From: Neocallimastix lanati (nom. inval.) | Lineage: Eukaryota; Neocallimastigomycota; Neocallimastigomycetes; Neocallimastigales; Neocallimastigaceae | Direction: 5' to 3' | DNA: 64,000 nucleotides | Assembly (NCBI GenBank): GCA_016946835.1 | Contig: JACVTC010000090.1 | Span: 631,501-695,500, forward strand | Part shown: one piece after another, positions 33,901 to 44,238 of the stretch | Layout of the letters: each line of letters starts with the position of its first letter | Numbering within the stretch: position 1 is the first letter of the stretch | The notes under the pieces: generated by a model | Seen by the model: only the letters and a program-made list of their open reading frames with translations | Told to the model about the DNA's origin: nothing | Database searches by the model: none | Program-made: the position numbers and the translations under genes

Positions 33901-35014
33901 ACAGCCAATCTCTTCCAAAGATTCCATTGATACCATTTAGTTGCAGATTTCCAATACAGAATTCAAATATTTCGCTATGATCCATGATTTTTAACCTCAA
34001 TGGTTTTGTTGTTTGCTTAATAGTCATATTTTGACCATTAGGTAATTGAATGTTTATTGATGTTGAAAGTCCAGAAGTTGGTATTTTGTTTGCGTTGGTG
34101 AAGTTTTTGCATAGAAAACTTCTTGCTGACCCTGAATCGATTAAAAAGTTGGTCCTAACATTTCTTCCATTTACCTTAATAAAGAATGTTGTTGTCATTG
34201 TAGAATTCCCACTTGGAGTGTAATTAGCCGAGAGTATGCCGCTTTTGAATTTATTTTTCTTACTTTTATTTCTTTTGAATTGACTTCCTGTTTTATTTAG
34301 TTCGCGTCTTCTTTTATTGAAGGTTTTATGGTTCTTGTAGTGATTATTGTTGGATTTGTGTCTTATATAGCTTTCTAGGTAGCACTTCTTATCTATTTCA
34401 ATGATAATGTTTGTGGCTTCAAACAAGGTCTTAGGCTTTTGTTGTTTATCGTACTCTTCGCGAACCCGATCAAGTAATCCTTTTCCAATAATATCTACTA
34501 GCACTTCGTCGGGTCATCCTAGACGTCCTACCAATCTTCGGAATTCAATGGTATAGTCGGCTACGTTTCCAAGCTGATGTTGTTTTAAGTTCCATAATTG
34601 ATCCATAATTACGTATTTCTGCTTTCTTTCGTCACCCGCATCAAAGTTTTCTAATAAAAGTTTCTTGAACTGTTCATATGGAAGTTTTTTAAGAGTTCCA
34701 TCCGTTAAGAGAGAAAGACCCCATCTTCTTGCTGTTCCACTAAGTTTGTTGAGGACGAATGCACTTTTTGATTCATCATCTTGGTAAGCGTTTGGATGAC
34801 TTTTAAAGAATTCTTCACTTTGGATGATAGCTTCTAAGATATTCGGTTTGTTCTTTTCTTCGTTTTCTTTTAAGAGAACCCCATTTGGAGAGAAGAATGC
34901 AGGAATAAAGTCAGTTATTGCAGAAATTAATCTTGAAGTACTATTTGTTTGGAACTTTTGGTGTGTTGAACTTTCAGCTGGATTAGTCTTAATATTTTCT
35001 TCATTGAATTCCAT
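30957..35014 (-). pseudogene. Ty3/gypsy gag-pol, beta lineage, decayed
   Basis: One gag-pol frame. The ATG lies at 35012-35014. The N-terminal gag (MEFNEENIKTN...) has no zinc knuckle. An in-frame TGA at 34514-34516 replaces the Trp found in the left-edge copy. After it come a basic region, protease FLIDSGSARSF, INGIFGRDWLSKH, reverse transcriptase with YLDD, and RNase H with ETDAS. TAA at 32426-32428 interrupts RNase H (WRHHL-stop-GAKYP). The frame reopens through TDHKN, LSRRPD, HHCC (FHDAPISGH...CDTCCRS) and the DDE core (GVDYI, SDHGSQF, GQVERTN). A frameshift near 31310 (after IDSPP) moves the GPY/F tail (WLKRYYF, YLGPFKI, HPVFHISQLEP) into another frame ending near 30957. Two stops and one indel make it inactive. 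It gives the best picture of the integrase that the 7.7-11.3 kb element has lost. Confidence 0.87.
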
Positions 35015-35024
35015 ATTTATCTAA

Positions 35025-35359
35025 ATTATATAAATTATATAAAAATATAAAAGATCAGTGTAATATAAAAATATAAAATTCTAAAGGATAAATAACAAAT
35101 TTAAGTTTTAATAATAGTTAATGATTAATAAGTATTATCTATAATAAAGCTTCTGAATTAATAAAAATTTAATTAAAACTTATTTTAATTTTTTCCTTTC
35201 CGTGTTGCTGTTCATTCAGTCTATCAACCGAAGAGCTGCAATGTAGGTCTTACGCCTCTGCCTACCAGCGTGGGTCAACAACGTACTTAGAAATTGATAA
35301 ATTAAAATAAATTTTAAGGAAATATCTATCAAGACTTTCCTTTATTATAAAATTTTTCC
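35025..35359 (-). other. Leader of the 31-35 kb element, possible primer-binding site
   Basis: No gene. A less AT-rich stretch at 35195-35290 contains, on the minus strand, TGGTAGGCAGAGGCGTAAG starting at 35267, a plausible primer-binding site. No intact 5' LTR follows; instead the sequence is joined to a plus-strand integrase fragment at about 35360. Confidence 0.4.
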
Positions 35360-35713
35360 TATAAGTAGGCCAAGTGGAAAGGAACAATGCCTACGTAGAG
35401 ACTTATTTACGGTGCTTTGTGGGAACCTACGATGATGAAAGTTGGATGGACTACTTGTTTTTAGCAGAGTTCTGCTATAACAACGCAATCCATGCTTCTA
35501 CTCAACAATCTCCTTTCCTCACCTTATATAATTACCAGGTACACAACTCCCCTAAGACAGCCGATTTAGTGCACTCGTTAGGCGAAGCTAAAATGATTGA
35601 TAGCTTTGCTCACAACTTGGGAAACCTAAAGCACATCCTAGAAATTGCCCAAACAAGATACCTGGATAATATGGATAGGACCCGTACAGATAATTACCCT
35701 AGGTACAGGCCTT
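35360..35713 (+). pseudogene. Integrase C-terminal fragment of another gypsy element
   Basis: Plus-strand remnant whose frame opens right after a TAA at about 35360 and begins at the third catalytic residue of the integrase core (GQVERNNAYVE, Glu of DDE). It continues with WMDYLFLAEFCYNNAIH and STQQSPFLTLYNYQ, typical of the end of the retroviral-type integrase core, then a helical linker up to TRTDNYPRYRP. Homology ends at 35713, where repeat E begins; the frame then reads through repeat sequence to 35769 without meaning. It differs clearly from all other integrases here, so it is the only trace of a further gypsy family, and it is in the opposite orientation to its neighbours. Confidence 0.8.
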
Positions 35714-36214
35714 GTAACAGATACATGGTAACTTCAAGCCTATCCAATGATAGTTCTTTGGTTACGTAACGTATCTCTAAACAGCTAGCAATTTCGGCTA
35801 ATCAAATAAAATCTTTTGTTAATTTCGTACATTAAATTTTATTATTTTATAATTAATTATATAGTTAAATACTTAATTAAATATATTTTATTTAGTGATT
35901 AGTAAACTAAGTTAAATTAAATTATTTACCAATCATAATATTATTGACTTGTATAAATAATAATTGAACTTGTAACTGTAACGCACTAGCGTTACTATTA
36001 ACGTAAATTGTTATTATAAATATTAATATTAATAAATAAAATATAATTATTAAATAAAAAATATTACTCAGTGTAAGCCCAGCAACTGATAACAAATAGA
36101 GTTATAAAGTGCTGCGCTATATTCTAGTGTAATAAGAAATAATAGTTATAGAATTAATTAATTTAGTGTTTATTATTAACAACTCGAATAGAGAGGTGTT
36201 AAGTTATCTTAGCC
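35713..36214 (+). repeat. Inverted repeat E, right copy
   Basis: Near-identical reverse complement of 29868-30371. It starts TGTAACAGATACATGG directly after the integrase fragment and ends at TTATCTTAGCC. Confidence 0.8.
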
Positions 36215-36219
36215 TTTAG

Positions 36220-36469
36220 TGTTAAGATATTAACTGAATTTCAATTTCAATTTCAATAATTCAGTTATTTGAATTTCAATATTAATAATTAATAATATAA
36301 TAATTATTATTAAAATATTTAGGAAATAGTCTAGGCCAACTAATTACTAAATATTTTAATAAAGTTAATTTAATAATAATTATTATATTATTATTTTTTA
36401 ATATTGAAATTCAAATAACTGAATTATTGAAATTGAAATTGAAATTGAAATTCAGTTATTATCTTAACA
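36220..36469. repeat. 250-bp palindromic element P
   Basis: Ends TGTTAAGATA and TATCTTAACA. The outer ~80 bases of each side are inverted copies made of TTTCAATTTCAATTTCAAT-type repeats, around a centre of about 75 bp (AGTCTAGGCCAACTAATT). On the minus strand it is preceded by TGGAAGGGCAT, a polypurine-like tract, so it may be the 3' LTR of the unit carrying the 37.7-38.6 kb ORFs. A partial second copy is at 39165-39245. Confidence 0.65.
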
Positions 36470-37383
36470 ATGCCCTTCCACAAAAATCGGATTCCAGACG
36501 ATTTGTGTAACATTGTTAAAAAAATTTTTTAATTTATTACAGAAAAAATTTTTAATTTTTTAAAGTTATTAAGGAATTAAAAGGTCACTTGAATCCTTTG
36601 GAGAAGATCTTTTAAGTGACAATTTCATGAAATTTGAAATTTGTCAAAAATTGTTAAAATTAAAATTTTGTTATAAAATTCAATATTTTTAAGTGTGTTG
36701 GTACCATTTTTAAAATATATTCCCTTGTAAATTTTGAAATTGAAATTTTGAAATTTAATTGAAATTAACATTTCAATTTTTACCATTAACTATGAAATTT
36801 TTGAAAATTTTAAAAATATAGTAAATAATAAATATATTAAAATATAAAATTAATATTAAATCGCTGAATATATAATTTTTATTAAATTTTGAAATTTCGT
36901 AATGTGAAATTTTTAAATGTCGAAATTTGAAATTTTAAAATTTATAATTTCTAATTTTCTAAATTTTGAAATTGTAATTGAAAATTTTATCAATTTAATT
37001 ATTGAATATATTTTATCAATATAACTTATTGAATATTTTATAATATTCAATTTAGTTTATTATTAACGATAATAATTATGTAAGCGTCCTTATCATAATT
37101 ATTTTATTATCAAAGAATATTATAGAGAAAAGCGTCCTTTTCAATATAATATTAAACAAATTTTAATTAATCTATTAAATTTCAAATATTGAATCAATTT
37201 AGAATGCTCCTCCTTCCTTTTTTCATATTATTATTTTTCTATGATTAATTCCAAAATTTGAAATTTTTTAAGATTAATGTAATTTTGTTATTTATAAATT
37301 TATAATTGATGTTTAAAAGTAAAATATTATTATAACTCTAATAATCAAAATATAGAATTGATTAATTTTACATAATGGAAATG

Positions 37384-37431
<48 letters not shown>

Positions 37432-37704
37432 ATTGAAATAATTCCTTAATTGAAAAGTTTTAATAATAAATTTGATAATAAATTTTGGTAAATTGATATA
37501 AAAAAATAGATTTTAATAATTGAAAGTTTTAATGATATATAAAATAAAATTATAGTAGTTTATTTTATATCCAAATTTAGTATTATTATAATTAAAGTTA
37601 TTTATTAATAACTAAAATTAATTATTAATGTATATTCAAATGTAAATAATAATCGAAAATTATAAAATCTACCAGTGCAGTATCGTTTTAATTTAAATAG
37701 TAAA
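36470..37704 (-). other. Non-coding 3' region of the 37.7-38.6 kb unit
   Basis: No gene. It contains ATTTTGAAATTT-rich sequence, two stem-loops with the same AGCGTCC loop (37071-37103 and 37115-37152), and a run of 42 T at 37386-37427. Confidence 0.5.
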
Positions 37705-38127
37705 TTAATTATTATCAATAAAGTGTTTGTTAATTGTATTATTCTTCGTATTTACATAATATGGTGGAGAAAAATCTGATTCATGAGAATGTGCCTTTAT
37801 CTTCCTCATTTTTGACTTGTAAGTGATGTTCTTTAAGACAAAAGAAATTAATACTGCAACTGTTTTACTATTGTAAATTTTATAATTGTGGTTTAAGGTG
37901 CTTGTTCCTAGTTTTGGTTTAACCTTAGTAACACTAAGGTTACTCTTATATGTTAAATTATTACCTTGATTTAGGTTATGCTTAACTTTCAATTTGTTGT
38001 TAACCTTCTTAATTATATTTATTTTAGAATATTTATTATATTTGTTTGTTTTTTCTTTATTATTTTCATTAATATTTAATTGATTGTTATAAGTGAAATA
38101 AAACTTGATTTTTGCTAGTAATTTCAT
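37705..38127 (-). CDS. Unknown basic protein, second ORF (or C-terminal half)
   Basis: 140 codons from an ATG at 38125-38127, overlapping the end of the upstream ORF by 41 bp in another frame. The product is rich in Lys and Asn, with a segment VLISFVLKNITYKSKMRKIK near residues 92-111. I do not recognise the protein. That segment faintly resembles the C-terminal part of the 278-aa ORF at 47376-48212 (IIVLKEILSK followed by basic residues). The two overlapping ORFs together have about the length of that protein, so I infer that they may be one ORF split by a one-base indel or joined by frameshifting. No known retrotransposon domain is visible. Confidence 0.45.
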   Translation of the reverse strand: MKLLAKIKFYFTYNNQLNINENNKEKTNKYNKYSKINIIKKVNNKLKVKHNLNQGNNLTYKSNLSVTKVKPKLGTSTLNHNYKIYNSKTVAVLISFVLKNITYKSKMRKIKAHSHESDFSPPYYVNTKNNTINKHFIDNN

Positions 38128-38635
38128 TATTGAAAGATTGATTTTCTTTTATGGGTTGATTTTTTATAGAATTAATATTATTCCTCGAATTTTCGGAAGT
38201 CTTGATTTGGATAGATTCTTTATTAATGTTTATATCTTTATTAATCACAGTAATTCCATTATCAGCGTTTCCTTTTGATATTCTATAATTTATTTTAGGA
38301 TCTAAATATTTGAAGGACCTATTTAGCTTAATATAATGTAACGAATTCGTTTTATTTTGAAGAAGTATTTTATTGATTTGATCTAAGACATTCTGAGCAG
38401 TATTCATATCTATAGAACGATTTTCTATTGACTTTAGGACTTTAGACCTAAGGGCACAAGCCTGTTTTTGGGCTTTAATAAGTATTGATAACTGAGCATT
38501 AACTTCCTTTGTAACTTTATTAACAAATCCATTGTATTCTTCAATAGAAATGTAATCTTTCTTTATTTCTTTTAATTTATTTGTATCATCTATTGTGAAT
38601 GATACAGAAGTAGCGTTACTAGTTATTTTAGACAT
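38087..38635 (-). CDS. Unknown protein, first ORF
   Basis: 182 codons from an ATG at 38633-38635 (MSKITSNATSVSF). The first ~110 residues look helical (KEIKKDYISIEEYNGFVNK, LIKAQKQACALRSKVLKSI) and could form a coiled-coil or capsid-like bundle. The rest is Asn/Lys/Ser-rich and low-complexity. There is no zinc knuckle, protease or RT motif, and I do not recognise the family. It sits between a polypurine-like tract plus palindromic element P on one side and a P fragment on the other, which suggests a non-autonomous retroelement. It overlaps the next ORF in the +1 frame. Confidence 0.5.
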   Translation of the reverse strand: MSKITSNATSVSFTIDDTNKLKEIKKDYISIEEYNGFVNKVTKEVNAQLSILIKAQKQACALRSKVLKSIENRSIDMNTAQNVLDQINKILLQNKTNSLHYIKLNRSFKYLDPKINYRISKGNADNGITVINKDININKESIQIKTSENSRNNINSIKNQPIKENQSFNNEITSKNQVLFHL

Positions 38636-39164
38636 CTTGAGGCAATCGATATATTGTTGGTAGGATTATTGTTAAAGTTTTTAGATAATTTGGTCTTAAC
38701 GATTAGGTCAAGATGCCAAATTATAGTAATTAATTAATAATTTAAATTTACTTTTATTTAAAGCATATTGTTATTAGTAAATTTTATAAATAAGTTTTTA
38801 TTTAAAATATAAATTTTATTTAATCTTAATAATATTTTATTACATTATTATTTTATATAATTATTACTATAATTTAAATTACAATAATCCTACAAAGGAT
38901 TAATCAAAAGATTTAAACATGTATTTATATAAAATAATTAATTATTAAAGTATTAATTATTAATATGAATATGCAATAGTATTAATATAAGTTTGATATT
39001 GATAATATAAAGTAAGATAATAATATAAATATTTAATATAAATAAAATATAAGAATCTAATATAGCTAAATATTATATTTTATAATTAAAATATAATATG
39101 TAGAAATTAACTTAATGACAATCACGTGTTTACAATATTTAATATATATTAATTCCAATATGTT
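38636..39164 (-). other. AT-rich leader of the unknown ORF
   Basis: No gene. Minus-strand TTTGGCATCTTGACC near 38722 could be a primer-binding site. The rest is AT-rich, and no complete LTR is found. Confidence 0.3.
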
Positions 39165-39245
39165 AATAATATTTAGTAATTAGTTGGCCTAGACTAATTC
39201 CTAAATATTTTAATAAAGTTAATTTAATAATAATTATTATATATT
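39165..39245. repeat. Fragment of element P with flipped core
   Basis: Matches 36312-36392, but the ~28-bp core between the AAATATTTA arms is inverted relative to that copy (AGTTGGCCTAGACT versus AGTCTAGGCCAACT). It abuts the truncated pol of the 39-46 kb element. Confidence 0.7.
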
Positions 39246-42200
39246 ATAAGTCATACTATTCTTTTGTTCTCTACGAGTAGCCCAGTATTTATTTGCATTT
39301 TTGATATTGGCCGCAGCTTCCATAGTCCATAAATAGTGATTGACAAATTTTTCCAATAGGATTTCATCCGAAGATTTGTTTACACTTTTAGTTGGTCTAG
39401 CAGCTATGTCAAAGGGTTGTTGGTCTTCTCGTCCATAAACAAGTTCAAAGCTAGAGTGATTAGTAACCGAATTTTTGGTTGTACGAAGATCCCATAAAGC
39501 GGAAGGTAAGACTTCGTCCCATTCTTTTTGTTTATTTCCTAAAAGTCTAAGTAGTTTTCCAATTTCTTTATTTCGGTTTTCTGTAAGACCGTTCGTTTCT
39601 GGATGATAAGTTGTACTGAACCTCACATACACATCATAAAGATCTAGGAACATTTTTGTCATATCCGAATTGAATTGAACACCATTATCAGTTGTAATTG
39701 TTTGAGGCACACCATGACGAGAGAATACATTAATTAAAAATTTTATTACATCTTTTGAAGTTACATTTTCAGTTGGCTCGGCCTCTACCCATTTAGTAAA
39801 ATAGTCCACGATTACCAAAATATATTTATTATTGTTTGATGTTTTCTCTAGAGGTCCAATTATATCTAAACCTAAATGTGTGAAAGGTCCTTCAACTTCT
39901 GTAGGAATATCTTCTATTGGTTCTGGGTATGCTTTGGGTCTATTTAATTGACATTGTTCGCATTTTGAAATAATTCTTTTAATATCATTTACCATGTTGT
40001 TCCAATAGTAACTTTTTCGTAATCGTTGGTAAGTTTTATTATATCCTTCATGTCCTATGCCATGAGCTTCAAGAATGAGTTTGACCTTTTCATTAGTATC
40101 AGTGATTAATTTCCTATAAGTATTTCCATCTATAAAGTATTCAATTCCATCAATTGTTGTAAATTTTTCTTCCATAAATTCTTTTACAACTTTAGATAAT
40201 AAAGATTCATCAACTTTTGAAGAGAGTTTTGTTGCCAATATTTTCTTATCATTTATACTTTTCATTCGAGAAAGAGCATCAGCTACGACATTCTTTTTGC
40301 CAGGTTCATATCGAATTTCTACACCTAAAAGATTTACAGCTAAACACCATCTGGTTTGTCGAGCACTTGTTGGTTCTTTCTTGTTGAATAATCCTACTAA
40401 GGGTTTATGGTCAGTATAGATTATTGTTTTAATGGGATTTCCCATAATATAAGGTTTAAATTTTGTTAAGCAATAAAATAGAGCAGTTCCTTCTAGATCT
40501 GTAATTCCGTAATTTCTTTCATGTTTAGTTAATGTTCTACTTATATAGTGTACAGGATGCTCTTTTTTCGTTTCATCATCTTTTTGTAATAGGACACCAC
40601 CAATGCCATCATACGATGCATCCGTTCGAATAATAAATTCTTTCTCGAAACATGGAAATTTTAAAATTGGTGCATTCATTAATTTTTCTTTAAGTATATT
40701 AAAGCTATCATTTTGCTCTTTATTCCATCGGAATTCAACATTTTTTCTTAACAATTTGCAAAGAGGAGCTGTTATTCGAGCATATTTATCGATGAAGTCT
40801 CGATAATATCCTATCGCCCCTAGGAAAGACCGTAATTCATGGAGGTTTGAAGGAGGTTTCCAATTTTTAATTGATTCAATCTTGCTATCAAGAGGGCTCA
40901 GACCTTGTGCAGATACTTTGTGACCGAGGACTTCAACTTCTGTTTGCATAAACTAACATTTTTCAATATTGATTTTAAGTTTGTGTTCTTTGAAAACAGC
41001 GAGTACTTTAGCAATATGTTCGAGGTGTTCTTCTAAAGATTTTGAGTATATAAGGATATCGTCAATGAAATTGAAAACAAAATCACCAATGAAAGGAAAG
41101 AGAATTTTGTTCATCTCACGTTGGAAAGTTGATGGAGCGTTAGTAAGTCCGAAAGGCATGACTTTGAATTGATAATTTCCGAATTTTGTGGTAAAACTGG
41201 TAACTTCAACGCTTTCTTCATCCATAAGTATTTGATAATATCCGGAGTAAAGGTCCATTGTAGTAAATATTATAGCACCATCTAAACTATCGAATATTTC
41301 ATCAATATTTGGAAGAGAATATGAATCCTTTATAGTAGCATCATTGACTTTTCTATAGTCAACACACATTCTCCATTTACCATTTGGTTTAGGAACAAGA
41401 ACAACAGGCGAAGACCATTCTGAATATGATGGTTCAATAAGTCTTTTATTTATTAATTTTGTAAGTTCTTCTTTATGAATATCTGTTTTTAGTTTTGAGA
41501 TTCTATAAAATTTTTGTTTAATTGGCCTAGCACCAGGTTTAAGGTGAATTTTATGTGGAGATAAGTTCGAAGGTGTTAATTCTTCAGAAGAGGTCGCAAT
41601 TATAACTATATTATCTTCTAAAAGTTTAATTATTTGATCTCGATACTTTTTATTAAGAGTATTGATAAATTTTTCGTTATGAATATATTCTCGAGGAGGA
41701 AGACCTTCCATTTTCTTAAGTTCTTTCTTAATAGATTCATTAGAAATAGCTTTTACAAAACAAACTAGTTTTTCTTCATTTTCATATAGATTGTTTATAG
41801 GAGCAATTTCTTCAACCGATCCATTATCATTGAATTGGCAAAGACTATAAAGAATAGGATGAATAAACAATTTATGATCTATTTGAGTTTTCAAGTTAAT
41901 AAGAATATCAAAGAAAGGATCTTCTTTATCTATAACTCTACATGTAGCAACCATATGAAAATTATTAATCTGTACAGGAATATTGATTAAATAGTCTTCC
42001 GAATAATCATCATTAATAGTTGCTAGTCGGATTCTTCCACGACTGATTCCAATAGGCTCATATACAGAAGGTAACTTTCTAAGGAATTGATTAGTAATAA
42101 TATTTAAATTACTACAAGAATCAATCAATGCTTTTCCTTTGACTCCTTCAACAGTAACGTCGACCATGGCTATATCATCTTCTTTGGGTTCTTTGTTTTT

Positions 42201-43150
42201 ACTTTTATAAGTGTGATCAAGATTATTAACTATAGTAGTAGTAGCACAAATGTTGTCAACGGCACCAGCTATCTTAATAGAATCTTTTTCTAACTTTAAA
42301 CCTTTTGCAACTTGAGATCTGATTTTTGGTGATACTTCAAATAATTCTCCAAAGGTAATATTACATTTAGTAGTATTTAAGTCTTTAATAACATTGTAAG
42401 ATGATCAGCTATCATTTGGATCTTTCTTGGAACTCTAGGAATTTTATTTCCAGGAAGTTTATTTACTTTTAGTTTCTCATTAATGAGTTTATTTAATGTA
42501 TTATTTGGAATACTATTTTCATCATTATTAGAAATAATATGATCAGTTTCATCAATATCAACAATTTCAATGGGCGAGGTGGAAGTAGATGCAAGTTCTG
42601 TATCACTAACCTCTTTTCCTTTTTCTTTTTCTTTTCTGCGATTAGATAAATCTATATCAGTAATTTCCATAGGTGATTGAGAAGTACTAGCACGTTCTTT
42701 ATCACGAATTTCTTTTTCTTTTTGTTTTTCGAGATTGATTAAGGGCTGTGACATTATCGAAGGATGTATCTGACTTGATGTTTGTTTTGGAGTTGGATTA
42801 ACTTTCAATTCATTTTCTTTCTTCTTTCGCAAAGCTGGAGTAACAATTGGTCGAGGATTATCTCTAAGACTTTTGTGAATTTTCTTTTCTTGATTACCTT
42901 TATGATCTTTACTAATGTTATCACGCTTTCTTTTAAAAGCAGCAACCAAGTAGTCGTTTTCATCTTGAATTAAGTCAATATCTTCTAAATCATTGATGTC
43001 TTCTTCTTTGATTTCATCCTCAGATAATTCATAACTTTTTTTTTGATCTTCTATTTCTTCATGGAAGTAGTCATTAGCTGAAGATTGTTGATATTTAACG
43101 GAAGCTATTTTATTGACAATGGGAGTGCTTCTTCTCCCTTTTAGTGATTT
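39237..43150 (-). pseudogene. Ty3/gypsy pol, alpha lineage, frameshifted and 3'-truncated
   Basis: The pol frame begins at the slippery site (43147-43153). It runs through the Lys/Glu-rich linker to a frameshift near 42403 (frame lost after QMIAD, stop at 42377) and continues in another frame from about 42400. Protease-like ALIDSCSNLN (DSC 42114-42122) is followed by reverse transcriptase with WRMCVDYRKVND and FIDD. A TAG at 40953-40955 replaces a Ser in IEKC-stop-FMQTEVEVLGHK. The frame then continues through RNase H (RTDAS, YTDHKPL), HHCC (GHEG...CEQCQLN) and DDE (LDIIG, TDNGVQF, TENRNKE). The end after REQKNSM is lost at 39245, where it joins repeat P. One indel and one stop disable a copy that otherwise keeps all catalytic residues. 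Confidence 0.88.
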
Positions 43151-43153
43151 AAA
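43121..43153 (-). promoter_or_regulatory. Predicted -1 frameshift site, 39-46 kb element
   Basis: Heptamer T-TTA-AAT (43147-43153), 8-nt spacer containing the gag TAA, hairpin GGGAG...CTCCC (43121-43125 with 43134-43138), and a possible pseudoknot partner GCTTC (43101-43105, minus) for loop GAAGC. The pol frame matches a -1 shift here. Confidence 0.72.
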
Positions 43154-44082
43154 CGTTTGTTTTCGAAGTATTCCTGACGATTCTTTTTGATAATAGCATT
43201 AAGTTTTGGACATTCGGTTTGAAAATGACCTTCTTCACTACAAAAGAAACAGGTACTAACAGTTAAACCTTTTATTCTTTTAGTTAAGTTATCAACAGTT
43301 GAATCTTTTTCCTTTATTTTTGAATCATTAAATACTTTTCCTTTAGATTGGTTGTTATTAAAATTTGATGATTTATAAGAATTGTTGAAATTTGTTCTAA
43401 AATTTTCGTTTATTTCTTGGTTAAAGGTAGGCATCAATCTATCTACTTTTTCAGCTATTGCAAATGCTTTCTTTAAAGAAATGTCATCCTTGAGTAAAAC
43501 CTTTTTCCAAGCTTCTTTATTATTTTTCAAAGAACCAGCATAATCCAATACACTAATTCTTCTTTTCCTCTTTTTATCGAGTTTTAAATAGAATGATCGA
43601 TAGCGAATGTTAAAATCTTTAACTTTTTCATACTTTTTAATTTTTAAGGAGCGAAGTTCCTTAAGCAAGACGTTTTGATCTTCTTTTTTTCCATAAAATG
43701 TTTCTAACTCATTAATAATTTCATCAAGACTTGGATAATGATTATCTTCTTCATCATCGCTATCATCGTCATCATCGTCATCATCATCGTCATCACTAAA
43801 GTTTTCGCCATATTCCATATTTTGAATTACTTCTCTTGGTTCACCAGTCGAAGTTAAGATACATGCCGTAAAAATAGTTTCTGGATCATCTACATGTTGA
43901 TATCTGATCCAAAATTTTAAATCTGAAGCCCAAGATCTAATATCGAGATGTTCTTTGCTTAGTTTTTCTATGTCTTTTAATTCTTTCTTGAGTTCTCTAA
44001 AGCTAATGACGTGATTTTTGTTTATAACAGTTGGAATTGGAACTGCAGGATTTGAAGTTGATGGAGAAGATCCTGAACTCAT
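43141..44082 (-). CDS. gag, alpha lineage (39-46 kb element)
   Basis: Intact gag. The open frame extends upstream into leader repeats, but the first ATG consistent with relatives is at 44080-44082 (MSSGSSPSTSN), giving about 313 aa. Family features in order: RELKKELKDIEKL helix, WIRYQHVDDPETIFTACIL, a run of Asp near the middle (DDDDDDDSDDEED), a KIKKYEKVKDFNIRYRSF core and AEKVDRL. A CCHC knuckle CFFCSEEGHFQTEC sits at about residues 278-291. It ends RLNH-stop at the T-TTA-AAT slippery site. Gag packages the RNA, and the knuckle binds nucleic acid. This is the only intact reading frame of an otherwise disabled element. Confidence 0.88.
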   Translation of the reverse strand: MSSGSSPSTSNPAVPIPTVINKNHVISFRELKKELKDIEKLSKEHLDIRSWASDLKFWIRYQHVDDPETIFTACILTSTGEPREVIQNMEYGENFSDDDDDDDDDDDSDDEEDNHYPSLDEIINELETFYGKKEDQNVLLKELRSLKIKKYEKVKDFNIRYRSFYLKLDKKRKRRISVLDYAGSLKNNKEAWKKVLLKDDISLKKAFAIAEKVDRLMPTFNQEINENFRTNFNNSYKSSNFNNNQSKGKVFNDSKIKEKDSTVDNLTKRIKGLTVSTCFFCSEEGHFQTECPKLNAIIKKNRQEYFENKRLNH

Positions 44083-44238
44083 TTTAACTAATATTGAAAG
44101 TAACAGAATAGAATTGAGCAAAATGAATGTTTGAAAATAACTAATAAATAATATTGACTGAAGTAATATCAGATTTTTCTTGAATTTAATAATTCTAGTA
44201 TAAACTAAAGTCCAATGACAACCAAATGTACTATTGAA

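Noticed and set aside
493-34516. Alternative genetic code (stop codons read as amino acids)
   Set aside because: The same stop replaces different residues in relatives (TAA for Gln, Glu and Lys; TGA for Trp and Gly), and intact copies use no internal stops.
35714-35769. C-terminal extension of the plus-strand integrase fragment
   Set aside because: The residues after 35713 are encoded by repeat E and are not integrase.
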